Source of the DNA: Candidatus Bathyarchaeota archaeon
Lineage (GTDB): Archaea > Thermoproteota > Bathyarchaeia > Bathyarchaeales > Bathycorpusculaceae
Length of the DNA stretch: 64,000 bases
Direction: 5' to 3'
Assembly (NCBI GenBank): GCA_026014725.1
Contig: JAOZHV010000026.1
Span: 186,001 to 250,000, forward strand
Shown: piece by piece, positions 15,783 to 24,307 of the stretch
How positions within the stretch are numbered: position 1 is the stretch's first letter
Layout: every line of letters begins with the position of its first letter
Program-made: the position numbers and the translations under genes
Notes under the pieces: model-generated
The model's input: only the letters and a program-made list of their open reading frames with translations
The model's database searches: none
Told to the model about the DNA's origin: nothing

Positions 15783-15862
15783 CTTTTAACCCAACAAATC
15801 AAACATTTACAACTCACTCTTTATTTACCTTAACACACAAAACAAGTAATCTGTGAAAATTG

Positions 15863-16804
15863 ATGGCGCAACAAATCTGCACGGCATGCAAAACACGGAA
15901 AGCATTCTACTATAGACCATACTCGGGGGAAACCCTGTGCAAAAAATGCTTCACCCAATCCATAGAAGCTAAAGTGCGCCAAACCATAACACGCTACCAC
16001 ATGCTCAAATTCAACGACCACTTAGCTGTGGCAGTTTCAGGCGGCAAAGACAGCTTAAGCTTACTGCATATTCTAGCAAAAATAAAACGTTATCGACCGA
16101 AAACAACCTTGACCGCTGTGATTGTGGATGAAGGCATCAAAGGCTATCGTGACGAAGCCTTAGAGATTGCCGTTGAAAACTGCAAAAAACTGCAAGTACC
16201 TTATCATGTGGTGTCGTTTAAGGAGCTTTATGGTTTTACGCTTGATGAGATTGTTCAGAAAATCCGCCAGAGCGGGCAAGCACGGTTAACTTCGTGTGCT
16301 TATTGCGGTGTTTTGCGACGAAGAGCCATAAACGTTGGTGCAAGACAGGTCTGTGCTGATAAGGTTGCTACTGCTCATACGCTTGATGATGAGGTGCAGA
16401 CGTTTTTGATGAATATTTTTCGCGGTGATATTGCACGATTAGCGAAGGAAAAGCCAGTGACAAATGAGGTGCATCCGCTTTTAGTGCGTAAAATCAAGCC
16501 TTTTGTGGAGATTCCTGAAAAAGAAAGCGCGCTTTATGCTTATGTAAAACGGATTAGGTTTCAGAATGTTCCTTGTCCTTATGCTTCTGAAGCATTGCGT
16601 AATGACATTCGAGCTTTGCTGAATCTTATGGAGGATAAGCATGCTGGAACCAAGTTTACGGTTCTTCGGGCGATGGACCGTTTGCGTCCTGCACTTGAGG
16701 AAACTGCAAAAAATGAAGATTTCAAGACTTGTGTTGAGTGCGGTGAGCCATCAGCTTTGGATTTATGTAAAACGTGCGAGATGCTCAGGCTTGTTCGTGA
16801 TTAA
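15863..16804 (+). CDS. tRNA 2-thiouridine synthase, TtuA/NcsA family
   Basis: The 313-residue enzyme belongs to the TtuA/Ncs6 group that activates tRNA uridine by adenylation and adds sulfur. Two N-terminal cysteine pairs (CTAC and CKKC) form a zinc site, the PP-loop SGGKDS lies near residue 60, CAYC near 145 supplies catalytic cysteines, and a second zinc site closes the protein (CVECG...CKTC). ATHTLDD-like ATAHTLDDEVQT is also typical. ATG 15863 is chosen over TTG 15860. The coding strand changes sharply from A/C-rich to G/T-rich near 16200. Confidence 0.88.
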   Translation: MAQQICTACKTRKAFYYRPYSGETLCKKCFTQSIEAKVRQTITRYHMLKFNDHLAVAVSGGKDSLSLLHILAKIKRYRPKTTLTAVIVDEGIKGYRDEALEIAVENCKKLQVPYHVVSFKELYGFTLDEIVQKIRQSGQARLTSCAYCGVLRRRAINVGARQVCADKVATAHTLDDEVQTFLMNIFRGDIARLAKEKPVTNEVHPLLVRKIKPFVEIPEKESALYAYVKRIRFQNVPCPYASEALRNDIRALLNLMEDKHAGTKFTVLRAMDRLRPALEETAKNEDFKTCVECGEPSALDLCKTCEMLRLVRD

Positions 16805-16812
16805 CTAAACCC

Positions 16813-17031
16813 TTATTTATTTTTGAGTTTACGCAGCATTTCTGAAGCTTCAAAAGCGGAGTCTGCTGTCGCAATTTTTTGGGCACAAAGAAGGCTGACT
16901 TTGTTGTTGCAGTATGGGCAAGTTTTGGTTTTTTGGCTGTGTTTAGCCAGCATCAATTTGCCGCATTTGGGGCATTTTACAATGTGGGTTATTGGCATTT
17001 TTGCGGTTGCTTCCGAAAGGCTTTTCCACAT
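16813..17031 (-). CDS. Small zinc-ribbon protein (DUF1922-like)
   Basis: The 72-residue protein has a single zinc ribbon, CPKCGKLMLAKHSQKTKTCPYC, abbreviated as CPKCG and CPYC separated by about 14 residues, followed by a helical tail ADSAFEASEMLRKLKNK. Archaeal DUF1922 proteins share this plan and are of unknown function. An internal ATG at 16998 (MPITHIVKC) is an equally good start. It converges with the tRNA thiolase and is separated from it by 8 bp. Confidence 0.7.
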   Translation of the reverse strand: MWKSLSEATAKMPITHIVKCPKCGKLMLAKHSQKTKTCPYCNNKVSLLCAQKIATADSAFEASEMLRKLKNK

Positions 17032-17076
17032 ACAAGTAGATAAGGATTAGTTAATTGGAAATAGGGAGCGAGCGCT

Positions 17077-17430
17077 GTGGCTAGTGAAGAAAAGGTTAGG
17101 TTCCGTTTGATGGATTTGGCCCTTCGATACTTCAAGAAGGAAGGATACAAGGTTAACGGTGAAGACGTTTATTTGGAAGGTCACAGTGGCGTGACTAGAC
17201 ATTTTGATTTGATTGTTCAGAAGGGGCGACTTGAGCAGGGTGTTTGGGTGCGTGATTGGAACCGCACGATTGGGGTTAATGTAATTATAACTTTAGATAC
17301 AGCTTCTGAGGATGTGGACCTGTCCAGTCCAATAATGATTGGAGAGAAATTTAGTGACCATGCCAAATCGTATTCGAATCGGCGTAAGATTACTCTGTTA
17401 ACCAAGCAGAAGTTGGGCAGTTTTCGTTGA
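17077..17430 (+). CDS. Uncharacterised protein, possibly endonuclease-like fold
   Basis: The 117-residue product starts with GTG after GGGAG. An N-terminal helix (RLMDLALRYFKKEGYKV) is followed by SGVTRHFDLIVQKG and RTIGVNVIITLDTASEDVDL, which loosely resembles the D...xxK core of PD-(D/E)xK nucleases, although no clear catalytic E-x-K is present. The C-terminus is basic. It converges with the AK6 gene at 2 bp. I do not recognise a named family and regard the fold suggestion as weak. Confidence 0.7.
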   Translation: MASEEKVRFRLMDLALRYFKKEGYKVNGEDVYLEGHSGVTRHFDLIVQKGRLEQGVWVRDWNRTIGVNVIITLDTASEDVDLSSPIMIGEKFSDHAKSYSNRRKITLLTKQKLGSFR

Positions 17431-17432
17431 GT

Positions 17433-18014
17433 TTAGGCTTTTAGGTATTGTTCGGTTATTCCTTCGCGCTCAAGCATGCTTATCCAGTCGATGTGGCCGC
17501 TGTAGCATTTTTTGCGTTTCTCTAAGACATCTATGATTTCGTTAACGATTTGGTCTGTTGTTTTCTCTGTGGTATCTATTTCGCAGACTTTGCCTTTTTG
17601 ATTTTCGAGCGCTTCGATTAGGCATGCGTCGAGGATTTCAGCACTTAGGTTTTCCCAAAGCTTTTGTTTTTCGAATCCGCAGTTTTGCATTTGTTGTTTT
17701 AAGTGCTTTGGATTTTTGCGCAGAACGAACACGTGGGTTGTTTGGTTTTGTGGTGTGACTGCAGCTGCGTAGTGTCCATCAATGATTACATCAACGTTTT
17801 CGAGGGAATCTATTGTTTTCGCGAGTTTTGTCTTCATTGCTTTTTCATCAATTATGGTGGTTTTGCGTTCTTTGTCTTCACCTATTGTTAGATTGTTTTC
17901 TTTAGCGTATTTTGTAAGGTTGATGTAGTGCGCGTTTAGTTTTTGTGCAAGCTGTTTTGCAGTGGTTGTTTTCCCTGTGCATGGTGTGCCTGTGATTAGG
18001 ATTACACGTTTCAT
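17433..18014 (-). CDS. AK6/Fap7-type adenylate kinase
   Basis: The 193-residue P-loop kinase carries GTPCTGKTT at residues 9-17 and matches the archaeal and eukaryotic AK6/Fap7 (hCINAP) group, COG1936, which acts in small-subunit ribosome maturation as well as in adenylate metabolism. VIIDGHYAAAV and the late GHIDWISMLEREGI are also family-like. The coding strand is strongly A/C-rich. It stands next to other RNA-related genes but is not in an operon with them. Confidence 0.85.
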   Translation of the reverse strand: MKRVILITGTPCTGKTTTAKQLAQKLNAHYINLTKYAKENNLTIGEDKERKTTIIDEKAMKTKLAKTIDSLENVDVIIDGHYAAAVTPQNQTTHVFVLRKNPKHLKQQMQNCGFEKQKLWENLSAEILDACLIEALENQKGKVCEIDTTEKTTDQIVNEIIDVLEKRKKCYSGHIDWISMLEREGITEQYLKA

Positions 18015-18098
18015 AGGGGATTGTTGGTAGGTGTGGTAGTTATCAGTTATGCTTTTTTAAAAGAGGTAAAATGAAAAGAATAGTGCTTAACGGGCATA

Positions 18099-18383
18099 TT
18101 ACTTGTTTGTCATTTCGTTGATTTGTTGCTCCATCGCATGTCCACGACATAAGATTGTGGCTTTTTGCACACCTGGCACTTTTTTTGCTGCTTCCCGTAA
18201 GTCGACGGCTAGTTTGAAAGCTATTGGACAAAATGGGCTTGTTGGAACGAATTCAACAGTTACGTTGCCGGGTGTTGTTTCTTTTACGCTAAGAATCATT
18301 TGCATTTCTTCGAAGGTTTGACCAGTTTCTGGGTCTTGCACGTTGCCGACTGCTTTGCGGACTTGGTCTTCTAATTCGGTCAT
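18099..18383 (-). CDS. MIP18/DUF59-family iron-sulfur assembly protein
   Basis: The 94-residue protein starting MTELEDQVRKAVGNVQDPET has the MIP18 (DUF59) fold, used for maturing iron-sulfur proteins. Family signatures are VQDPETG near the start, VTVEFVPTSPFCPIAFKLAV with the reactive cysteine, and VPGVQKATI. ATG 18383 is favoured over the upstream starts at 18401 and 18431 because GAGG precedes it. It diverges from the HIT gene at 18481. Confidence 0.85.
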   Translation of the reverse strand: MTELEDQVRKAVGNVQDPETGQTFEEMQMILSVKETTPGNVTVEFVPTSPFCPIAFKLAVDLREAAKKVPGVQKATILCRGHAMEQQINEMTNK

Positions 18384-18480
18384 TTCTTTAGCCTCAAGCA
18401 TGTGGTGAAAGAAATATGAAGAGGATAGCATATAAACTGATTGATGGAAGTTGAGTTGCGGCGATTTAGCGGTGATATGA

Positions 18481-18900
18481 TTGGTCTTTGATGATTCCTG
18501 TATCTTCTGTAAAATCGTGCAAAAACAGGCGCACTCAAGCGTAATCTATGAAGATGAGGCAGTGATGGCTTTTCTTGATATTCGACCGCTAAATCTTGGC
18601 CACACTTTAGTTATCCCTAAAATTCACTATGCAGATATTTTTGATGTCCCAGAGGAACTATTGAGCCGTATCTACGAAATTACTAAACTGGTTTCTTCCG
18701 CCGTCAAAAAAGCAACAAAGGCGGATGGCATAAGCATCATCCAACAAAACGGTAAAGCAGCAGGGCAAGACATTTTTCATCTACATGTGCATGTGGTTCC
18801 ACGGTTTGAGGGGCAGGTACTGCCGCATTTTAGCGACCTAAAAGTGGTTGAGCGCTCAAAACTTGAAGACATGGCAAAAAAAGTCAGACAGCACCTATAA
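18481..18900 (+). CDS. HIT-family nucleotide hydrolase
   Basis: A 139-residue Hint/PKCI-type HIT protein. The catalytic triad HLHVHV is at 100-105, preceded by QDIFH; CIFC near the N-terminus and H50 form the usual zinc site; NLGHTLVIPKIHYADIFDV is diagnostic. Substrates in the family are AMP-lysine, AMP-amines and similar phosphoramidates. The start is TTG at 18481. The stop is 11 bp before dispersed module A copy 3. Confidence 0.92.
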   Translation: MVFDDSCIFCKIVQKQAHSSVIYEDEAVMAFLDIRPLNLGHTLVIPKIHYADIFDVPEELLSRIYEITKLVSSAVKKATKADGISIIQQNGKAAGQDIFHLHVHVVPRFEGQVLPHFSDLKVVERSKLEDMAKKVRQHL

Positions 18901-18911
18901 ACTATCCATTT

Positions 18912-18952
18912 TTGTTGCTCTGCCATAGACCTATCCCCCTATTTAAAGGCGG
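18912..18952 (+). repeat. Dispersed element, module A (copy 3)
   Basis: The sequence is TTGTTGCTCTGCCATAGACC followed by TATCCCCCTATTTAAAGGCGG, nearly identical to 34861-34901. It starts just after the HIT stop codon. No B module follows, although GGATTTTTCAA matches the next bases of the 34.9 kb copy. The TATTTAAAG core could serve as a promoter for whatever lies between here and 19460. Confidence 0.65.
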
Positions 18953-19012
18953 ATTTTTCAACATGTTTTGTGGACACAAAACCTTCAAAAGCACTCACTT
19001 TATAGGTTTAAT

Positions 19013-19039
19013 TTATCGAAACTCGGCGAACCTTATATA
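19013..19039 (-). repeat. TATATAAGGTTCG dispersed motif (copy 1)
   Basis: Read on the minus strand this is TATATAAGGTTCG, then CCGAGTTTCGATAA. Copies on the plus strand lie at 27210 and 28806. The shared upstream bases GCATG, TATA-like core and TTCGA tail suggest a conserved promoter or target site. It points toward module A at 18912, with no gene directly downstream on that strand. Confidence 0.55.
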
Positions 19040-19211
19040 TCCATGCGTCAGAGACAACGTATGGGTATTTTGCGCGAAGTTATGACGTGGATAATGGGTT
19101 GACCGTTAGGCTTTTTCAGTTAATTAGTGCTCATTTACAAGTTTTTAAATGTTGACTTTGTTGTTTTTCTCAAGTTTGCTTTTTGATTATTCATTGAATT
19201 GCTGCTTTTCT

Positions 19212-19460
19212 ATGCTGGTTGGTTTTGTAAATGAAGCGAAAAATTCTCGAATGGTCAATTTTAACATTAAAAAGTTAAAAAAACTCTTAGTATAGACTGT
19301 TGAAATTAATGGAAATAGTGCACTAAACTTGTTTTTGCTTAACCGTGCCACTCCGACTTACGAAGTCGCGCTTGTTGAAAAATCTGCTTTGGAAAACGGC
19401 GACTTTCAACGGGGAAACAATAGACAGCTATTCCAAAAAGCACTAATTCCACACTTTTAA
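19212..19460 (+). pseudogene. Open frame interrupted by a single TAG
   Basis: From ATG 19212 the frame reads MLVGFVNEAKNSRMVN and on to KKLKKLLV, meets TAG at 19293-19295, then continues for 55 codons (TVEINGNSALNLFLLNRATP, YEVALVEKSALENGDFQRGN) to TAA at 19458. The downstream half looks like coding sequence from a surface or secreted protein. It is probably a decayed gene fragment; recoding of TAG is a remote alternative. A TATATAT box lies at about 19034 and module A at 18912. Nothing else convincing was found between 18953 and 19563. Confidence 0.35.
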
Positions 19461-19562
19461 AACAGGTTGTAAAAAATGAAGGCGAATAAAAACCTCGTGG
19501 GGTATGTAAGCTTTTTTATAGAAACCATCACCCGAAGGTGCAATTAGCAAGTATCCCCTTGT

Positions 19563-19766
19563 TCAAGCCTCAACAGTTGGCAAAAAATACTTAACGTTTC
19601 CGCAACCCTTGCAGATAACAGCTATTCCTAAAAAATCAATCTCTATCTGTTCGGCTATGTCGTGGCACTTCTTGCAAGGTTTGCCTTTTAATAGATTAAG
19701 TTTTAGCGTATCAGCGCAATACATGAGCACATCGGGATCGTCTTGTTTTTCTCGTCTTAGTGTCAT
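19563..19766 (-). CDS. Small zinc-ribbon-like protein
   Basis: The 67-residue product has two cysteine pairs, CKKCHDIAEQIEIDFLGIAV abbreviated as CKKC, then CKGC about 19 residues later, within a beta-rich C-terminus ending VKYFLPTVEA. This is a plausible zinc ribbon. The N-terminus is charged (LRREKQDDPDVLMYCADTL). It is isolated, with a long gap downstream. Family not recognised. Confidence 0.5.
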   Translation of the reverse strand: MTLRREKQDDPDVLMYCADTLKLNLLKGKPCKKCHDIAEQIEIDFLGIAVICKGCGNVKYFLPTVEA

Positions 19767-19914
19767 AAAAAAATAGTAGTGATGATGTTTTTTTAAGATT
19801 TTGCCTGTTCTTTTCTACTTGTAAACGCAGGCGGTGGTTAAGTTTCCGTAAGGCTTGGTACTTTTCAGCTCTGCGTCTTGCTTGGTAGCTTACCAAGCCA
19901 TCACATGAAGGCAA
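19711..19914 (-). CDS. Possible small basic coiled-coil protein
   Basis: A 67-codon frame begins MPSCDGLVSYQARRRAEKYQ and continues with ALRKLNHRLRLQVEKNRQNL, a convincing basic helical stretch. Its last 18 codons overlap the zinc-ribbon gene in another frame, which is unusual, so the real end may be earlier or a frameshift may be present near the A/T run at 19770-19795. No function can be suggested. It may also be noise. Confidence 0.3.
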   Translation of the reverse strand: MPSCDGLVSYQARRRAEKYQALRKLNHRLRLQVEKNRQNLKKTSSLLFFYDTKTRKTRRSRCAHVLR

Positions 19915-20078
19915 AGAAGCAGCTTGTAATTATGCGGGGCAATCGTCACAGGGCAAAGTTGGTTTTTGCAATAGCGTAAGTGGGTTTCCAGAAAGCATTA
20001 TACTAAAAACTCATTAAATATTTGAACGGATAATGTTAGAAAGACTGATGGCATTAAATCGTTTAGGGCTTTCAAAAA

Positions 20079-20104
20079 TGTGTTTGGTTGATGCTTTCGT
20101 ATAC
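20079..20104 (+). repeat. 26-nt GTATAC-ending dispersed motif (copy 1)
   Basis: TGTGTTTGGTTGATGC followed by TTTCGTATAC. The same 26-nt pattern, ungapped, occurs at 24038, 28877 and 31046 on the plus strand and at 24308-24333 on the minus strand. Here it lies 91 bp upstream of the nuclease gene start at 20196. Role unknown: upstream activating site, transcript end signal, or remnant of a mobile element end. Confidence 0.7.
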
Positions 20105-20195
20105 CATTTAAGAAGATTAACATATGAAATGGTCTTTTTGAGTATTGCTGGTAAATTTTTTGAGCCATTTATGCCAATTTATAGGAGAAGATTTC

Positions 20196-20903
20196 GTGAG
20201 TATTGAGAGGAATTTGGCAATTTCGTTGCTTAAACTTTCCAAGGAAGGGTCTGTTTTAATTGAAAGTGTCAAAAATGATGCTAAGATTCCAACAGCCAGT
20301 ATGTTGAAAATGCTTGGAAGATTGCAAAATGAGGGGCTTGTTTATTTCAAACAGGACACCATTAACGTTGAAACGGATGGCAGGCTTAAACTGGCCGTTA
20401 AGGCAGTGTCTTTAGGTGCAGATGTTGAAAGCATTAGCCGTTTTCTTTGTTGGCAAGAGTTTGAGGCAATTGCAGCGTTGGCATTAAGAAACAATGGGTA
20501 TGTGGTGCAAAATAACGTGCGGTTTAAGTATGGCGGACGGCGTTGGGAGATTGATGTGGTGGGTTGCAGGAAGCCTTTAGTTGTATGTGTTGATTGCAAG
20601 CACTGGCAACGGGCATTGTCACCATCAGCCCTGAAGAGAACTGTTAACGCTCAGGTGGAGAGAACCAAAGCGTTAGCCGATTCATTACCAAACATTGCTC
20701 TAAATCTTGAGTGTACTAAATGGGGCAAGGCTAAGTTTTTGCCTGCTATGCTTTCTCTTGTTCCTTGTGTCTTCAAGTTTTATGATAACGTTCCAGTGGT
20801 TGCTGTTCTTCAGCTTCAGGATTTCTTACATCAGTTGCCTGCATACGTTGAAACATTAAAGTTCTTTCCAAAATCCTTCAATCCGTTAGGTCATGATTTT
20901 TAG
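20196..20903 (+). CDS. Winged-helix plus Mrr-like endonuclease domain protein
   Basis: The 235-residue protein joins an N-terminal winged helix (IERNLAISLLKLSKEGSVLI, then PTASMLKMLGRLQNEGLVYF) to a PD-(D/E)xK domain at about 85-180: the helix WQEFEAIAALALRNNGYVV, then RRWEIDVVG with the aspartate and VCVDCKHWQ with D-x-K. This resembles archaeal Mrr/restriction-endonuclease-like proteins, which may act in repair or defence. GTG 20196 is chosen because GGAGAAG precedes it; the frame is open from TTG 20145. Its end overlaps the convergent permease gene by 18 bp. No methylase partner is nearby. Confidence 0.75.
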   Translation: MSIERNLAISLLKLSKEGSVLIESVKNDAKIPTASMLKMLGRLQNEGLVYFKQDTINVETDGRLKLAVKAVSLGADVESISRFLCWQEFEAIAALALRNNGYVVQNNVRFKYGGRRWEIDVVGCRKPLVVCVDCKHWQRALSPSALKRTVNAQVERTKALADSLPNIALNLECTKWGKAKFLPAMLSLVPCVFKFYDNVPVVAVLQLQDFLHQLPAYVETLKFFPKSFNPLGHDF

Positions 20904-22763
20904 GATTGAGGTTTTAGATAGCCTGAAGGCTGGAATAAGGCTGAAAAGAAACATGCTGATTAAGGCTGAAGCTAGCCAAACTGCAATAACAAGCACTGTA
21001 GTGGTTGTCACTAGCGGATTAGTCATTAAAATAAGCAAAGTAATAATGATTCCGAACGATATTCCAACCCCAAAGCTTGAAAGCAGAACGATCCCGCTTT
21101 GAATGGCTGAAACATTAATGATTATTCGTGGTTTAGCGCCAACAGCTCGCAATATGGCGAATTCTTGGTGTTGCTCATCCACAGAGAGCATCATATACCC
21201 AACAAGACAAAAGGCGGCTGATGCCAGTGTGAACAGTGGCAAAAGCAAGATTGTTTGCCAAGATGAGGAAAGAAATGCCGTGTTCTGAGCAACTAAATCA
21301 TTTAAGTCAAAGGCTTCTAAGTTTGAATCTGTAGCTTGAATTGTATTTCTTATCTGTGTAAGGGCTGTCTCGAGGTCTGCTGAGTCGGCTATCTTGACTA
21401 TTAGCAGGTTAGGGCTTGAAATTTGTGTTACGTTCATCAGTTTCTGAATTGGGACATAAGTAACAAAGCCGTTGTTTATTGGGTCAATACAAACCCCTAC
21501 GATGCGGAAAGTGGTGTTTTGGAGTTTTATGCTTTCAAGCAATGGGTCTGCGAGTACTACGTACTTGCTGGGATGTGGCGAGTATAGTTTTTGAGAAATA
21601 GAATCGCCAATAACCGCTTCCAAATCACCGCTATCACACAAAAATCTGCCCTTTACCGACCAGTCACTGGCAAGTTCTTCTGGATCAACGCCTATTACGA
21701 TTGATTCGCCTTTTCGGCTGTCACCGACAGGTAAAGTGTTTTTGGTTTCTGGGTCAATAGTGAAGTTGCCAACCTCCTGGACATACTCAAACAATATTAG
21801 CCGTGAATCAACGAAATTCACAGTCGGCAAAGCATTCAATGTTTCTATTAGTGAGTTGGAGATGCCAAGGTTTGGGTCAGCATAGTTGAAAGCTCCTGTT
21901 TCATGGGCGCCTGAAAACTTTGTAAGTAACAGTTTGTACTGGGTTGCCATGCTACTATGCGCTATGGCGATTGTATTTTTATCCACGGTTTTTTGGACCC
22001 ATGAAGTTGTGGTGTCATTGGCAACTATACCTCCACAAATTGAAACAGTGAGCAAAATAAAAACTATCGAAAGTAAAACCACAATTCTAATGCTTGCTGA
22101 TTGACGACGAAACAGGCTTCTTAATGCGATGCGCCAAGTTATTCCCCGTCTTGAGAGAGGCTTGTGCTTGGTTGCTGTGGTTATGCCATAGTAATTTACA
22201 GGTGAAAGAGCACTTATTGCTGACATTCTTGATGCTTTTAGAATGGGGTTTAAGCCGAAGATAAGTGCAAGAGCAAAAAAAGCCGCAAATACTACTGGAG
22301 CAAACCAGAAGTTAGGCAAAGAGTAACCTGAAAAAACGAGATTAGCCATTGCAAAATCTGCTAGAAAGCCAAAAGCGATACCTAAAACGCACCCGAGAAC
22401 AGTTATTGTTAAAAGTTCAGTCATAAAATAACCGCCCACAAGGCTGTTTGGGCAACCAGCAGCCTTAATTAAACCAAAATCACGGATTCTCTGCGCCATC
22501 ATCAAAAAAACAATAAAGGAAGATAGTACTGCTCCGACTGCAAAAATCAAAACGCCGATGAATAGGAGGAATTGTTGAAAGATAGCAGCCAAACCCCATG
22601 TTAGTGTGCCTGTTGCCGAGGAGATACCTAAACCCAAACGACTACCAAAAAGCAAAAGAAACAGTGTAGATGCCACGCTTAATGTTAAAGTTACAAGTGT
22701 GAGGCTTGTTTGAAGCCTACGACGAAATAAATCGTTAAGTGAAAAATTAGCCCTAATGCTCAT
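20886..22763 (-). CDS. FtsX-family ABC transporter permease (two-module)
   Basis: The 625-residue permease contains two FtsX modules: one N-terminal helix, a first three-helix block (about 60-175 with MMAQRIRDFGLIKAAGCPNS), a second anchor helix near 215-240, a large extracytoplasmic domain, and a last block with VDEQHQEFAILRAVGAKPR. This layout matches LolC/E- and YknZ-like transporters. ATG 22763 gives the usual [20 protein letters not shown] start; ATG 22784 is also in frame. It overlaps its ATPase gene by 11 bp. The substrate is unknown. Confidence 0.88.
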   Translation of the reverse strand: MSIRANFSLNDLFRRRLQTSLTLVTLTLSVASTLFLLLFGSRLGLGISSATGTLTWGLAAIFQQFLLFIGVLIFAVGAVLSSFIVFLMMAQRIRDFGLIKAAGCPNSLVGGYFMTELLTITVLGCVLGIAFGFLADFAMANLVFSGYSLPNFWFAPVVFAAFFALALIFGLNPILKASRMSAISALSPVNYYGITTATKHKPLSRRGITWRIALRSLFRRQSASIRIVVLLSIVFILLTVSICGGIVANDTTTSWVQKTVDKNTIAIAHSSMATQYKLLLTKFSGAHETGAFNYADPNLGISNSLIETLNALPTVNFVDSRLILFEYVQEVGNFTIDPETKNTLPVGDSRKGESIVIGVDPEELASDWSVKGRFLCDSGDLEAVIGDSISQKLYSPHPSKYVVLADPLLESIKLQNTTFRIVGVCIDPINNGFVTYVPIQKLMNVTQISSPNLLIVKIADSADLETALTQIRNTIQATDSNLEAFDLNDLVAQNTAFLSSSWQTILLLPLFTLASAAFCLVGYMMLSVDEQHQEFAILRAVGAKPRIIINVSAIQSGIVLLSSFGVGISFGIIITLLILMTNPLVTTTTVLVIAVWLASALISMFLFSLIPAFRLSKTSILKIMT

Positions 22764-23451
22764 TCTCACTCGCCAATTTGCCATCTTCTAGACATAAAAC
22801 TTGGTCTGCAAGCTTTCGGATTTGCTCATCATGCGTTGAAACAATAACTGTCTTGCCCTCGGACTTCAACAACTGAAGCACTTGCACAATTTTTTGAGCA
22901 TTCTTTGCATCCAAATTACCCGTTGGCTCATCCGCTAAAATTAAATCAGGGTCATTTGCTAATGCCCTTGCAAATGCCACCCGTTGCTGTTCGCCGCCAC
23001 TTAGTTGAGATGGGAAATGGTTTGCTCGATGCTCCAAACCAACTGTTTTTAGTAGTTCTTCAACGCTTTGCTGTATGTGTTTGGGCGGTTTTTGCGTCCA
23101 TTCCATTGGAAAAGCCACGTTCTCGGCTACTGTTAAGGTTGATACAAGATTGTAGGCTTGAAACACAAAACCTACACAGTTACAGCGAAAATCAGAAAGG
23201 AAGTCCTCATCTTTATTTGTCAAGTCTTCACCTGCCACAAAAATTCGCCCCGCTGTTGCCCTGTCGAGTCCGCCGATAATGTTGAGCAACGTTGTTTTGC
23301 CTGAACCTGAAGGACCACATAGCACAACGAATTGTGCGTTAGGTATCTGCAAGTTTATGTCGTTTAGAACTTTGATTTTTGCGTCTCCTAAGGGATAGAT
23401 TTTGCTGAGCTTTTCTGTTAGAACAATTAACTCGGCTTCTTTTTCAGTCAT
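22753..23451 (-). CDS. ABC transporter ATPase, LolD/MacB type
   Basis: The 232-residue ATPase partners the FtsX permease downstream. Walker [11 protein letters not shown]-loop [20 protein letters not shown], signature [15 protein letters not shown], Walker [16 protein letters not shown] and the H-loop STHDEQI are intact. ATG 23451 ([11 protein letters not shown]) is chosen because the upstream extension to 23541 would run into the hjc gene and looks non-coding. The gene follows hjc on the same strand after 73 bp. Confidence 0.9.
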   Translation of the reverse strand: MTEKEAELIVLTEKLSKIYPLGDAKIKVLNDINLQIPNAQFVVLCGPSGSGKTTLLNIIGGLDRATAGRIFVAGEDLTNKDEDFLSDFRCNCVGFVFQAYNLVSTLTVAENVAFPMEWTQKPPKHIQQSVEELLKTVGLEHRANHFPSQLSGGEQQRVAFARALANDPDLILADEPTGNLDAKNAQKIVQVLQLLKSEGKTVIVSTHDEQIRKLADQVLCLEDGKLASENEH

Positions 23452-23524
23452 CTTTCTTATACCTGCATTGTCAGTAGCCAAGTTGTCTTTTAAGAAATAA
23501 AGTTTGAGGTACGTTCCTTTACTG

Positions 23525-23965
23525 CTACTGAGGCTCAACATAACAGTTTGCTATATTCAAGTTGCCGCGGTCGCGTTTGAGAATCCTGACTTTCTCTGGA
23601 ACCTTACCCTTCTCCCAATCCACCCAGCTAATTTCTCTAAAGAGCCATCTCTTACCCAAATGTGCTGCAACTACTGCATGTTTATTTTCTTTGCCTGAAG
23701 GAATGAACTGGTCCAGAAACTGGAAGAGCTTATCAATTTGCGGCTTAGGAAAATATGCATAGTAGCTGGCGTTTTTCACTTCGAAAGCGTATAAGTGCTG
23801 GCCTCTGCGTGCCATGACATCTGGTAGCGGGTTGAGGCTGGGGTTGCTTACCGGCACGCGGACAGCATTGTAGCCGTTTTTCTGCAACAGTTTGACTAGT
23901 ACGGTTTCACTGTAGAAGCCCCGTTTGCGCCAGCGTCTAAGTTTTATTTTATCAATTTCTTTCAA
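23525..23965 (-). CDS. hjc: Holliday junction resolvase Hjc
   Basis: The 146-residue archaeal resolvase cleaves four-way junctions during recombination. The catalytic residues of the PD-(D/E)xK core are visible as E20 (GFYSETVLVKLL), D49 (NPLPDVMARR) and E62-x-K64 (AFEVKNASYY). Length is close to the normal 130-150. The basic N-terminal KLRRWRKRGFYSE is also family-like. It is probably transcribed from the gap at 23966-24030 and may read into the ABC transporter genes. Confidence 0.88.
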   Translation of the reverse strand: MKEIDKIKLRRWRKRGFYSETVLVKLLQKNGYNAVRVPVSNPSLNPLPDVMARRGQHLYAFEVKNASYYAYFPKPQIDKLFQFLDQFIPSGKENKHAVVAAHLGKRWLFREISWVDWEKGKVPEKVRILKRDRGNLNIANCYVEPQ

Positions 23966-24037
23966 CCAATCTGCCTCAAGTGTTTGCTATATTGCAAGTT
24001 TTGAGATAAAAATTGTTCCTCAAAACGCTGTAAAAAG

Positions 24038-24063
24038 TGTGTCTGGGAGATGCTTCAGTATAC
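24038..24063 (+). repeat. 26-nt GTATAC-ending dispersed motif (copy 2)
   Basis: TGTGTCTGGGAGATGC followed by TTCAGTATAC. It faces an inverted copy at 24308-24333, 244 bp away. The bases directly after it, ACGACAAAT and GGTTGGTGAG, also follow the end of module B at 34982, which ties the two dispersed families together. Confidence 0.7.
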
Positions 24064-24307
24064 GACAAATTTGGTTGGTGAGAGTGGAGAGGGCTGGTGA
24101 CGATAACAATTATGAGTAATACTGATACAACGATAATCACCAATAACGGAACAACCAACATTCAATCACTCAAAATATCGCCAGTTTAGACTACATCAAG
24201 CACATCAAAACAACCGCTAACCCCCAAAGGCACGAACTAGAACGCCCTCAAAAACACCCAAAAACACATAAAAACGATTAAGAAGACAACACAAATCCGC
24301 AATCTCC

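Noticed and set aside
19043-19102. 19-codon frame after the TATATAT box at 19034
   Set aside because: Too short to support without homologues, although methionine- and arginine-rich.
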